Origin: an uncultured Clostridia bacterium
GTDB taxonomy: Bacteria; Bacillota; Clostridia; Oscillospirales; CAG-272
Direction of reading: 5' to 3'
DNA length: 11,468 nucleotides
Assembly: GCA_904502055.1 (NCBI GenBank)
Contig: CAJGDZ010000042.1
Location: 1-11,468 of the forward strand
Part shown: piece by piece, positions 5,495 to 11,468 of the stretch
Layout of the letters: each line of letters opens with the position of its first letter
Position numbering within the stretch: position 1 is the stretch's first letter
The notes under the pieces: model-generated
The model's database searches: none
What the model was told of the DNA's origin: nothing
What the model saw: the letters and a program-made list of their open reading frames with translations, nothing else
Translations under genes and position numbers: made by a program

Positions 5495-6802
5495 TTACAG
5501 TTTGCGCTTGTCGATCACACGCTTGGCCTTGCCTTCGCTTCGGGCGATCGACTTGGGGTTGACAAGGTGTACCTTCGCACCGATTCCAAGCATCGAGCGA
5601 AGCTGCTCGGTCAGATCCTTTTCAATACGTTCAATGGACTTGACGTCATCGGCAAACAGCGTTTCGCTCATCTCGACCATAACGTCAAAGGTATCGTTGT
5701 TGTTGACACGGTCAACCACGATCTGATAGTTGGGCGTGATGCCGGCATCGGTACCGAACTTGATCAGCACCTCCTCGACCTGAGACGGGAAAACGTTAAC
5801 GCCGCGGATGATCAGCATATCATCGCTTCGGCCCGTGGGCTTAGCCATACGAATGTGGGTTCTTCCGCACTTGCACGGCTCGGCGTTAAGCGAGCAGATA
5901 TCGCGCGTACGGTAACGGATCAGCGGGAAGCCCTCCTTGGTAATGGTGGTAAACACAAGCTCACCCTTCTCGCCGTACGGAAGCACCTCCAGCGTTTCGG
6001 GGTCGATGATCTCGGGAATGAACATATCCTCCCAAACGTGCATACCGCACTGATACTCGCACTCACCGCTAACACCGGGACCCATGATCTCGGAAAGTCC
6101 GTATATGTCATAGGCCTTAAGACCAAGCTTTTCCTCGATGGCGTGTCGCATATCCTCGGTCCAAGGCTCGGCGCCGAAAACGCCGACTCTGAGCGAAAGC
6201 TGATCCTTAACGCCCATTTCCTCCACCGTTTCGCCAAGATACAACGCGTACGAAGGTGTGCAGAACAAGACTGTAGAGCCAAAATCGATCATAGTCTGAA
6301 TCTGCATCTGGGTGTTACCTGCCGAGGTGGGGATAACGGTTGCGCCGATCTTTTCGGCACCGCCGTGAGCACCGAGACCGCCGGTAAACAAACCGTATCC
6401 GTAGGAGACCTGAGCAAAAGAGTCCTTACCCTCACCAATGGCGACCAGCATTCTCGCTACGCCGTTTGCCCAGTCATCCAGGTCCTTGCGAGTATATCCA
6501 ACAACGATCTTCTTGCCGGTCGTACCCGAGGACGCGTGCACGCGTACGATGTTTTCCATCGGCTCGGCAAAGAGTCCGTAGGGATAATAGTCACGCAGAT
6601 CCTTCTTATATGAAAACGGAAGCTTACTAAGGTCCTCTACCCCCTTGATGTCCGACGGCTTCAGGCCCTTTTCATCCATTCTCTTGCGAAAGAGCTCCAC
6701 GTTTTCATACATGCGATTTACCTGCCAGCAAAGGCGTTCGCTCTGAAGCTTGCGAAGCTCCTCGCGCGGCATACATTCGATTTCTTGTTGATAAAACGCC
6801 AT
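5495..6802 (-). CDS. paaK: Phenylacetate-CoA ligase (PaaK-type, AMP-forming)
   Basis: A 435-residue class I adenylate-forming enzyme that makes aryl-acetyl-CoA from an aryl acid, CoA and ATP with release of AMP and pyrophosphate. Seen motifs: phosphate-binding loop HASSGTTGKK (89-98), YDIYGLSE (231-238), the hinge region TGRSDDMLIIRGVNVFPSQVE split across 323-343, and the C-terminal GKAKRV (424-429) whose lysine is used for adenylation. The cysteines in ECEYQCGMH (247-255) and PCKCG (309-313) fit the metal-binding cysteines of PaaK-type enzymes. Length and motifs are normal for the family. It sits 15 bases after iorB. In IorAB-containing anaerobes this ligase pairs with indolepyruvate oxidoreductase, either making ATP from aryl-CoA or activating aryl acids for reductive carboxylation; the Tyr T-box favours the latter. 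Phenylacetate, 4-hydroxyphenylacetate and indoleacetate are all possible substrates. Confidence 0.92.
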   Translation of the reverse strand: MAFYQQEIECMPREELRKLQSERLCWQVNRMYENVELFRKRMDEKGLKPSDIKGVEDLSKLPFSYKKDLRDYYPYGLFAEPMENIVRVHASSGTTGKKIVVGYTRKDLDDWANGVARMLVAIGEGKDSFAQVSYGYGLFTGGLGAHGGAEKIGATVIPTSAGNTQMQIQTMIDFGSTVLFCTPSYALYLGETVEEMGVKDQLSLRVGVFGAEPWTEDMRHAIEEKLGLKAYDIYGLSEIMGPGVSGECEYQCGMHVWEDMFIPEIIDPETLEVLPYGEKGELVFTTITKEGFPLIRYRTRDICSLNAEPCKCGRTHIRMAKPTGRSDDMLIIRGVNVFPSQVEEVLIKFGTDAGITPNYQIVVDRVNNNDTFDVMVEMSETLFADDVKSIERIEKDLTEQLRSMLGIGAKVHLVNPKSIARSEGKAKRVIDKRKL

Positions 6803-6817
6803 TCTCTCACCCCTCGA

Positions 6818-7387
6818 TTATTTGTGGTTATAGCCCAGATCAAATGCCGCAAGGTTTACGTCAAGAAACTTTGCGGGAACGGTCGTGCGAATGGTCTCAA
6901 CCCACTTTTCGTACGCAATGTCCGTATTCTTAGCCATAAGTCCGATCAGAACCACATTTACCGCCTTGCTGTTTCCTGCCTCCATCGCCAGCGAGAGAGC
7001 ATCCACGCACGTAACGTCGATATTCTCCTTCAACTTATCGGCGATGTTTTCCGGATACTTGGCCGCACCGGTAATGACAGGCATCGGGGCGATCTCCTGC
7101 GTATTGACAATCATTTTTCCGCCCTTCTTCAGGTACGGCATTGCGCGGTACGCCTCCAGCATCTCAAACGCCAGAATGATGTCCGCTTCTCCCTTATCAA
7201 TAATGGGAGAATAAACCCTTTCACCGTATTTTACATACGTCACAACACTTCCGCCGCGCTGGCTCATACCGTGCACCTCGGATACCTTAACGTCATAGCC
7301 CTCGGTGATCACGGTATTTCCGAGAATTCGGCTGGCGAGAAGCGTTCCCTGTCCGCCAACACCGACGATCATAATATTCTTTGTCAT
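6818..7387 (-). CDS. iorB: Indolepyruvate:ferredoxin oxidoreductase, beta subunit
   Basis: A 189-residue gamma/beta-type subunit of the 2-oxoacid:ferredoxin oxidoreductase superfamily, working with IorA to interconvert aryl-pyruvate + CoA with aryl-acetyl-CoA + CO2 and reduced ferredoxin. The N-terminal IMIVGVGGQGTLLASRIL (5-22) is the family signature, and SEVHGMSQRGGSV (36-48) is the conserved loop near the active site. ATG at 7387 is chosen because the stretch further upstream overlaps the end of iorA and AAGGAGG lies at proper distance; that site begins in the iorA stop codon (TAAGGAGG), indicating translational coupling. The gap from iorA is 13 bases. Confidence 0.94.
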   Translation of the reverse strand: MTKNIMIVGVGGQGTLLASRILGNTVITEGYDVKVSEVHGMSQRGGSVVTYVKYGERVYSPIIDKGEADIILAFEMLEAYRAMPYLKKGGKMIVNTQEIAPMPVITGAAKYPENIADKLKENIDVTCVDALSLAMEAGNSKAVNVVLIGLMAKNTDIAYEKWVETIRTTVPAKFLDVNLAAFDLGYNHK

Positions 7388-7400
7388 CCTCACGCCCTCC

Positions 7401-9134
7401 TTAGTCCTTCTTTTCGATTGCGCCAAACGGGCAAACATTTACGCAAAGGCCGCAGCCGTTGCACTGATTTACGTCAATATGGATGCCGTTTTCAGTGCTG
7501 GTGATCGCGGGACATCCAAGCTTCATACAAAGCTTACAGTTGCGACACTTGTCGGTCACCTCACAGTGTCCCGAATACTTCACCGTCTTAAGAAGCGCGC
7601 AAGGACGCTGAGCAATGATAACCGAAGGTGCCTCGCGCTCGGTTTCCTCACGGACGACCTTTTCAAAATTCTTCACGTCAAACGGATCGGCAATCACAAC
7701 GTGCTCAATGCCAACCGCACGGCAAAGCGCCAGAAGATCCACCTGCTTTGTGGGCTCCTTACGAATGGTAAGACCCGTGGTCGGGTTATCCTGGTGTCCG
7801 GTCATACCCGTGATCGAGTTATCCAGAATGATCACCGTGTTATTTCCCTTATTGTAAACGATATCGATCAGTCCCGTGATGCCCGAATGCATAAAGGTGG
7901 AATCACCGATAACGGAAACCAGCTTCTTGTTGAACTCAGCACCGCGTGCCTTGGCCATACCGAGCGCCGCACTTACCGAAGCACCCATGCAAATGGTGGT
8001 GTCCACACTGGCAAGCGGAGCAACCGCACCAAGCGTATAACAACCAATATCGCCGCTGACAACAAGGCCGAGCTTCTTAAGAACATAGAAGGTCGCTCTG
8101 TGAGGACAGCCCGCACACATAACCGGAGGACGGACAGGAATTGTCTCAGAAGAAACAGAATATTCTTTTTCATCCTCGTTCAAAATGGCTTTTGCAATCA
8201 TAGCGGGCGTATATTCGCCGAGAAGCGTGAATATTTCCTTGCCGATTACGGGAATGCCGATCACGCGGCAATGCTCCTCGATAAAGGGATCGGTCTCCTC
8301 AACAACATAGATCTTTTTGCAGTTCTCGGCAAACTTGCGGATCTTATCGGTAGGCATCGGGTATGCCATGCCCAGCTTCAGGAAATTGACCTTATCGCCA
8401 AGGGCCTCCTTAGCATACATATACGAAATGCCCGATGTGATCACACCGATCTCCGAGCCGTTGTCCTCAATGGTATTGAGGTCAGTGGTTTCAGCATATG
8501 TAGCCAGATCGCACATTCTCTTTTCCACGTCTACGTGTCTCTTGATGGCATTGGCCGGCATCATTACGTATTTACCGATGTTCCTTTCGTAGGGCTTGAG
8601 CTCATCGTTGGCTCTCTCGCCGATCTCCACAAGGCTCTGCGAGTGAGATACGCGTGTGGAAAGACGGACAAACACAGGCGTATCGAATTTCTCCGAGATC
8701 TCATAAGCCATCTTAGTGAAATTCAGGCACTCGGAGGAATCCGAGGGCTCCAGCATCGGGATCTTGGCCGCCTTGGCATAGTGGCGGGAATCCTGCTCAT
8801 TCTGAGAGGAATGCATACCGGGGTCATCAGCCACACAGAACACAAGGCCGCCGTTTACACCGGTATAGCTTACGGTAAACACAGGATCTGCCATAACATT
8901 CAGACCGACGTGCTTCATACAAGACATACTTCTCGCGCCGCCGATCGACGCGCCGATCGCTACCTCTGCGGCCACCTTCTCGTTGGGGGCCCACTCGGCG
9001 TAGATCTCGTCATACTTTACAATGTTTTCGGTAATTTCCGTGCTGGGGGTACCGGGATACGAAGCAACAACGCGAACGCCCGCTTCATATGCGCCCTGTG
9101 CAACCGCAGCGTTTCCAAGCATTAATTTTTTCAT
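7401..9134 (-). CDS. iorA: Indolepyruvate:ferredoxin oxidoreductase, alpha subunit
   Basis: A 577-residue thiamine-diphosphate enzyme subunit. The N-terminal part starts MKKLMLGNAAVAQGAYEAG and contains SYPGTPSTEITE (25-36), the pyrimidine-side domain. CAGCPHR (340-346) and GDIGCYTLG (361-369) lead to the thiamine diphosphate and magnesium site, GDSTF (410-414) with N439 downstream. The C-terminus is a two-cluster ferredoxin domain: cysteines 530, 533, 536, 541 (CX2CX2CX4CP) and 558, 561, 564, 568 (CX2CX2CX3CP), so 4Fe-4S clusters should wire electrons to ferredoxin. The enzyme is oxygen-sensitive in characterised relatives and acts in the cytoplasm on indolepyruvate, phenylpyruvate and 4-hydroxyphenylpyruvate. 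ATG at 9134 is chosen, with AAAGGA upstream; an ORF start 13 codons earlier overlaps the preceding gene. The gap to the ligase gene upstream is 13 bases. Confidence 0.95.
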   Translation of the reverse strand: MKKLMLGNAAVAQGAYEAGVRVVASYPGTPSTEITENIVKYDEIYAEWAPNEKVAAEVAIGASIGGARSMSCMKHVGLNVMADPVFTVSYTGVNGGLVFCVADDPGMHSSQNEQDSRHYAKAAKIPMLEPSDSSECLNFTKMAYEISEKFDTPVFVRLSTRVSHSQSLVEIGERANDELKPYERNIGKYVMMPANAIKRHVDVEKRMCDLATYAETTDLNTIEDNGSEIGVITSGISYMYAKEALGDKVNFLKLGMAYPMPTDKIRKFAENCKKIYVVEETDPFIEEHCRVIGIPVIGKEIFTLLGEYTPAMIAKAILNEDEKEYSVSSETIPVRPPVMCAGCPHRATFYVLKKLGLVVSGDIGCYTLGAVAPLASVDTTICMGASVSAALGMAKARGAEFNKKLVSVIGDSTFMHSGITGLIDIVYNKGNNTVIILDNSITGMTGHQDNPTTGLTIRKEPTKQVDLLALCRAVGIEHVVIADPFDVKNFEKVVREETEREAPSVIIAQRPCALLKTVKYSGHCEVTDKCRNCKLCMKLGCPAITSTENGIHIDVNQCNGCGLCVNVCPFGAIEKKD

Positions 9135-9147
9135 ATTGATTCCTTTC

Positions 9148-10785
9148 TCAAATCTCATTCTGCTTTGCCACAAGGCTACCGCCGCAGTAAATGGCGCGAA
9201 GCTTGGGCTTTTCTATCTTTCCGGTAGGATTTCTTGGGATGTCGGCAAAAATAATCTTTCTCGGTCTCTTATACCGCGGAAGCTCGGTACAGAAGTCGTT
9301 CAGTTCCGCTTCGCTGAGCGTCTCGCCCTCCTTGAGCTCCACAATGGCCGCTGCCGCTTCACCGAGACGCGCATCGGGAAGACCGATCACCGCGCAGTCC
9401 TTGATGGCAGGATGACGGCGAAGAAAGTTTTCAATCTGAACGGGATATAGATTTTCGCCGCCGGAAATGATGACATCCTTCTTTCGGTCGACCAGGTAGA
9501 TAAAGCCATCCTCGTCCTCCGAAGCCATATCGCCCGTATACAGCCAGCCGTCGCGAAGCGACTCGGCCGTTGCCTTTTCATCCTTATAATAGCACAGCAT
9601 AACGCCGTTGCCCTTTACGGCAAGCTCACCGACATCGCCGCGTGCGACCTCATTGCCGCTCTCGTCAACGATCTTGGTCTGCCAGCCGTAGCCTGCCTTT
9701 CCGATAGCGCCGACCTTATGTATGTTTTCCACGCCAAGGTGTACACAACCGGGGCCGATGGACTCACTCAGGCCGTAGTTGGTATCGTACTGGTGATTCG
9801 GAAAACGTTCCTTCCAACGCTTGATCAGGCTGGGCGGAACCGGCTGTGCGCCGATATGCATCAAGCGCCAGGCACTGAGATCGTAATGGGACATATCGAT
9901 GCTTCCGTTATCGATCGCGTCAAGAATATCTTGCGCCCACGGCACAAGAAGCCACACAATGCTGCACTTTTCATCCGAAGCGGTTTTTATGATCCATTCC
10001 GGCTTTACTCCCTTAAGGATCACCGCGCGACCGCCGACCAAAAAGCTACCGAACCAATGCATCTTGGCTCCCGTATGATAAAACGGAGGGATGCAAAGGA
10101 AAACGTCATCCTTGGTTTGCGAGTGATGGTTCTGCTCGGTTTCCGCCGCGTGCGTCAGGCTCTTGTGTGCGTGAATGATCGCCTTGGGGAAGCCGGTGGT
10201 ACCCGAGGAGAAGTAAATGGCGGCTTCGTCATCTTCGGTAAGCTCGATGCCGGGATTTTTTGCCGTACAATAGGTGACCAGCTTATCGTAGCTTTCCGCA
10301 AAGGTGGGACAGTCCTCTCCTACGTAGAAAAGGCTCTTTATCATCGGCATTCTGCCGCAGATCTCCTCTACGCGGCCGATGAATTCCGGTCCGAACACCA
10401 TCATTGACGCATCTGCCAGCGTCACGCAATATTTGATCTCCTCCGCCGTATAGCGGTAGTTGAGCGGCACCGCAAGCGCGCCGGTGCGAAGAACACCGAA
10501 ATAAATAGGAAGCCACTCCAGGCAATTCATCAAAAGAATAGCGATCTTATCTCCCTTTTTCACGCCTCTGGACAGAAGAAGATTGGCGAAGCGGTTTGCC
10601 TTTTGATCAAACTCCTTCCACGTCATCTCGCTTCGGAGTGAATCCACTGTTCCGCGTTCGATCAGTGAATAGTCCTTCCACGTGACTCGGTTTTTGGATC
10701 CGTCGTCATTCGGAATGACCTCCACCAGCGCAACGTCATCAGGAAATTCGGTTGCATTTTTCGTCAGTATGTCGGTAATCGGCAT
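9148..10785 (-). CDS. AMP-forming acyl/aryl-CoA ligase
   Basis: A 545-residue class I adenylate-forming ligase, the first gene after the T-box. Motifs in order: YFSSGTTGFPK (191-201, phosphate loop), YGLSES (337-342), YTGD (416-419), DRKKDVIISGGENLYP (433-448, hinge and A8), and RNPTGKIEK (518-526) whose K523 should catalyse adenylation. Overall it resembles the FadD/fatty-acyl and aryl-acid CoA ligases rather than the PaaK type, so the operon has two unrelated ligases. The substrate is not readable from sequence; being co-expressed with iorAB, an aryl acid (indoleacetate, 4-hydroxyphenylacetate or phenylacetate) or a branched acid is likely. AAAGGAG sits 8 bases before the ATG, supporting this start. 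A stretch after residue 25 (PNDDGSKNRVTWKDYSLIER) precedes the repeated EMTWKEFDQKANR; this looks like a short inserted segment. Confidence 0.9.
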   Translation of the reverse strand: MPITDILTKNATEFPDDVALVEVIPNDDGSKNRVTWKDYSLIERGTVDSLRSEMTWKEFDQKANRFANLLLSRGVKKGDKIAILLMNCLEWLPIYFGVLRTGALAVPLNYRYTAEEIKYCVTLADASMMVFGPEFIGRVEEICGRMPMIKSLFYVGEDCPTFAESYDKLVTYCTAKNPGIELTEDDEAAIYFSSGTTGFPKAIIHAHKSLTHAAETEQNHHSQTKDDVFLCIPPFYHTGAKMHWFGSFLVGGRAVILKGVKPEWIIKTASDEKCSIVWLLVPWAQDILDAIDNGSIDMSHYDLSAWRLMHIGAQPVPPSLIKRWKERFPNHQYDTNYGLSESIGPGCVHLGVENIHKVGAIGKAGYGWQTKIVDESGNEVARGDVGELAVKGNGVMLCYYKDEKATAESLRDGWLYTGDMASEDEDGFIYLVDRKKDVIISGGENLYPVQIENFLRRHPAIKDCAVIGLPDARLGEAAAAIVELKEGETLSEAELNDFCTELPRYKRPRKIIFADIPRNPTGKIEKPKLRAIYCGGSLVAKQNEI

Positions 10786-10835
10786 AATCTGTCTCCTTTA
10801 CGGGTTTTAATAATTTATGTTTTAATCGATATCAG

Positions 10836-10881
10836 AATAAAAGATAAAACGTCCTCTGCATTCCGGAAAATACAGAGGACG
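10836..10881 (-). terminator. T-box terminator hairpin
   Basis: On the minus strand CGTCCTCTGTATT (10881-10869) pairs with AATGCAGAGGACG (10862-10850) over 13 bp, loop TTCCGG, followed by TTTTATCTTTT. Its 5' arm contains the CGUCCUC used by the antiterminator, so the two structures exclude each other. Confidence 0.92.
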
Positions 10882-11119
10882 AATAAATCCGTGTTACCAC
10901 CTCAATTTACAGTAACCTCACAGCTACCGCCTTAGCGAGTACATACATACCCTGCGCGATCACGGGCGCACCCGTCACAGCCTACTCTAAGTGTTCGGTG
11001 TGAAGCTCACGAAATGTATTCGGGGTAAGTACCGTTCCGTTTTCCACCAGCCAACGGCTCTCTGTTTACGCGTATCTCAGCCCTACTTGCTTCCGGTCAT
11101 AGCCTTTAAATTTTTAATT
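10836..11119 (-). promoter_or_regulatory. T-box riboswitch, specifier UAC (Tyr)
   Basis: A complete T-box leader in front of the aromatic operon. Stem I has the loop-E motif: AGUA followed by GGGCUGAG, paired across to CUUACCCC and then GAA (11021-11019). The three bases after GAA, UAC (11018-11016), followed by the usual purine A, give a tyrosine codon by analogy with the well-studied glyQ leaders, where the specifier follows GAA directly. The apical part shows AGAGAGCC, GGCUGGUGGAA and the closing CCGTT/AACGG. Stem III is ACGGG-UGCG-CCCGU (10975-10962). The antiterminator pairs GAGG (10903-10900) with CCUC (10878-10875) around the UGGU bulge (10899-10896) and ACGGA/UUCGU; the bulge matches a tRNA ending ACCA. 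The competing terminator uses 10881-10850. Uncharged tRNA-Tyr should stabilise the antiterminator and turn the operon on. Confidence 0.93.
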
Positions 11120-11125
11120 TGTAAT

Positions 11126-11154
11126 ATTATATCACAATATGGGGATTTTGTCAA
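11126..11154 (-). promoter_or_regulatory. Consensus SigA promoter of the T-box operon
   Basis: On the minus strand TTGACA (11154-11149), a 17-base spacer and TATAAT (11131-11126) with an extended -10 TG. Both hexamers are perfect. The -35 box lies 8 bases after the DUF1846 stop, so transcription should begin near 11119. Confidence 0.93.
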
Positions 11155-11162
11155 CCAAAAAT

Positions 11163-11468
11163 TCAAACCGAATGATAAAGCTTCTTGACCTGATATCTCG
11201 GCTCACAAGTGATGTTGACCCCCAGCTTCTTAAAGGTCTTGGCATCGGTCTGCGCCAGAATGACCGAGGAATGCGCCTCACACCCGGCAAGCTTATTGAG
11301 CTGCTCCATTGCCGTTTTAGCCATCGGAGACATCACCGCACTGACCGCCAATGCAATCAGAACCTCATCGGTATGAAGACGCGGATTGTGGTTACCCAGA
11401 TAGTCCACCTTAAGACGCTGAACAGGTACGATGACCGAGGGAGAGATCAGCTCGATCTCGTCATCAAT
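11163..11468 (-). CDS. DUF1846 (UPF0371) family protein, C-terminal part
   Basis: The last 101 codons of a gene that enters from beyond the right edge; the start is not in the window. The reading frame stays open to base 11468, and the GTG at 11408 is an internal valine codon, not a start. The segment LHTDEVLIALAVSAVMSPMA followed by KLAGCEAHSSVILAQTDAKTF and CEPRYQVKKLYH is the characteristic C-terminus of DUF1846 proteins (about 500 residues, function unsettled). No terminator follows its TGA; the promoter of the T-box operon begins almost at once, so its transcript probably continues into the T-box leader and ends at the T-box terminator. Confidence 0.88.
   Translation of the reverse strand: MDDEIELISPSVIVPVQRLKVDYLGNHNPRLHTDEVLIALAVSAVMSPMAKTAMEQLNKLAGCEAHSSVILAQTDAKTFKKLGVNITCEPRYQVKKLYHSV

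Noticed and set aside
4925..6613. A 562-codon open frame on the plus strand opposite paaK and the ACT gene
   Set aside because: It crosses the MFS promoter region and the operon terminator and is antisense to two well-supported genes; the protein is low in recognisable motifs.
7305..9125. A 606-codon open frame on the plus strand opposite iorA
   Set aside because: It lies wholly antisense to a clearly recognised iorA/iorB pair, its protein shows no family features, and no ribosome site supports it. Long antisense frames arise here from codon composition.
11163..11408. An 81-residue protein starting with GTG at 11408
   Set aside because: The frame stays open upstream to the window edge and the sequence matches the C-terminus of a much longer DUF1846 protein.
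1..11468. CRISPR arrays, insertion sequences, phage genes or attachment sites
   Set aside because: No regularly spaced repeats, transposase or integrase motifs, or repeat copies of the tRNA 3' end were seen.

Overview
The window looks like a chromosomal segment of an anaerobic, probably gut-type, low-to-moderate GC Firmicute (class Clostridia). The reasons are strong AGGAGG ribosome binding sites, consensus SigA promoters, a T-box leader, oxygen-sensitive ferredoxin-linked 2-oxoacid chemistry (IorAB), a DUF1846 protein and a ferredoxin/ACT/PaaK gene cluster typical of that class. I cannot name a species. I see no insertion sequence, phage gene, CRISPR array or integration site.

Layout, left to right. 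(1) 19-1270, plus strand: a tRNA-Leu(GAG) with encoded CCA, its terminator, then an Eis-like GNAT acetyltransferase that starts only 16 bases after the terminator U-tract. (2) 1334-1925, plus strand: a near-consensus promoter, a compact structured RNA of about 210 nt (long closing stem, three-way junction, possible pseudoknot, intrinsic terminator), then a 75-residue two-helix membrane protein and a strong terminator. I do not recognise the RNA; it is the best candidate here for something undescribed. (3) 1923-4931, minus strand: a two-gene sugar operon, MFS/GPH-like transporter followed by a cytoplasmic GH2 glycosidase with a 4-base ATGA overlap. (4) 5012-11154, minus strand: a consensus promoter, a complete T-box riboswitch, then five tightly packed genes: AMP-forming acyl/aryl-CoA ligase, iorA, iorB, paaK-type ligase, tandem-ACT protein, and a terminator. 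(5) 11163-11468, minus strand: the C-terminal end of a DUF1846 (UPF0371) protein running off the window.

The most informative result is the combination in region 4. The T-box specifier, placed by alignment of the AGUA/GAA loop-E motif, reads UAC (tyrosine), and its UGGU bulge fits a tRNA ending in ACCA. A T-box switches its operon ON when the cognate tRNA is uncharged, that is, during tyrosine starvation. An operon for degrading aromatic amino acids should not be controlled this way. The logic fits instead if the enzymes run in the reductive direction: aryl acid + CoA + ATP gives aryl-acetyl-CoA (ligases), which with CO2 and reduced ferredoxin gives the aryl-pyruvate (IorAB), which a transaminase elsewhere converts to tyrosine, phenylalanine or tryptophan. 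The window therefore appears to hold a tRNA-Tyr-sensing aryl-acid salvage operon for aromatic amino acid synthesis. The chemistry is known in anaerobes; the regulatory argument is inferred from the sequence.
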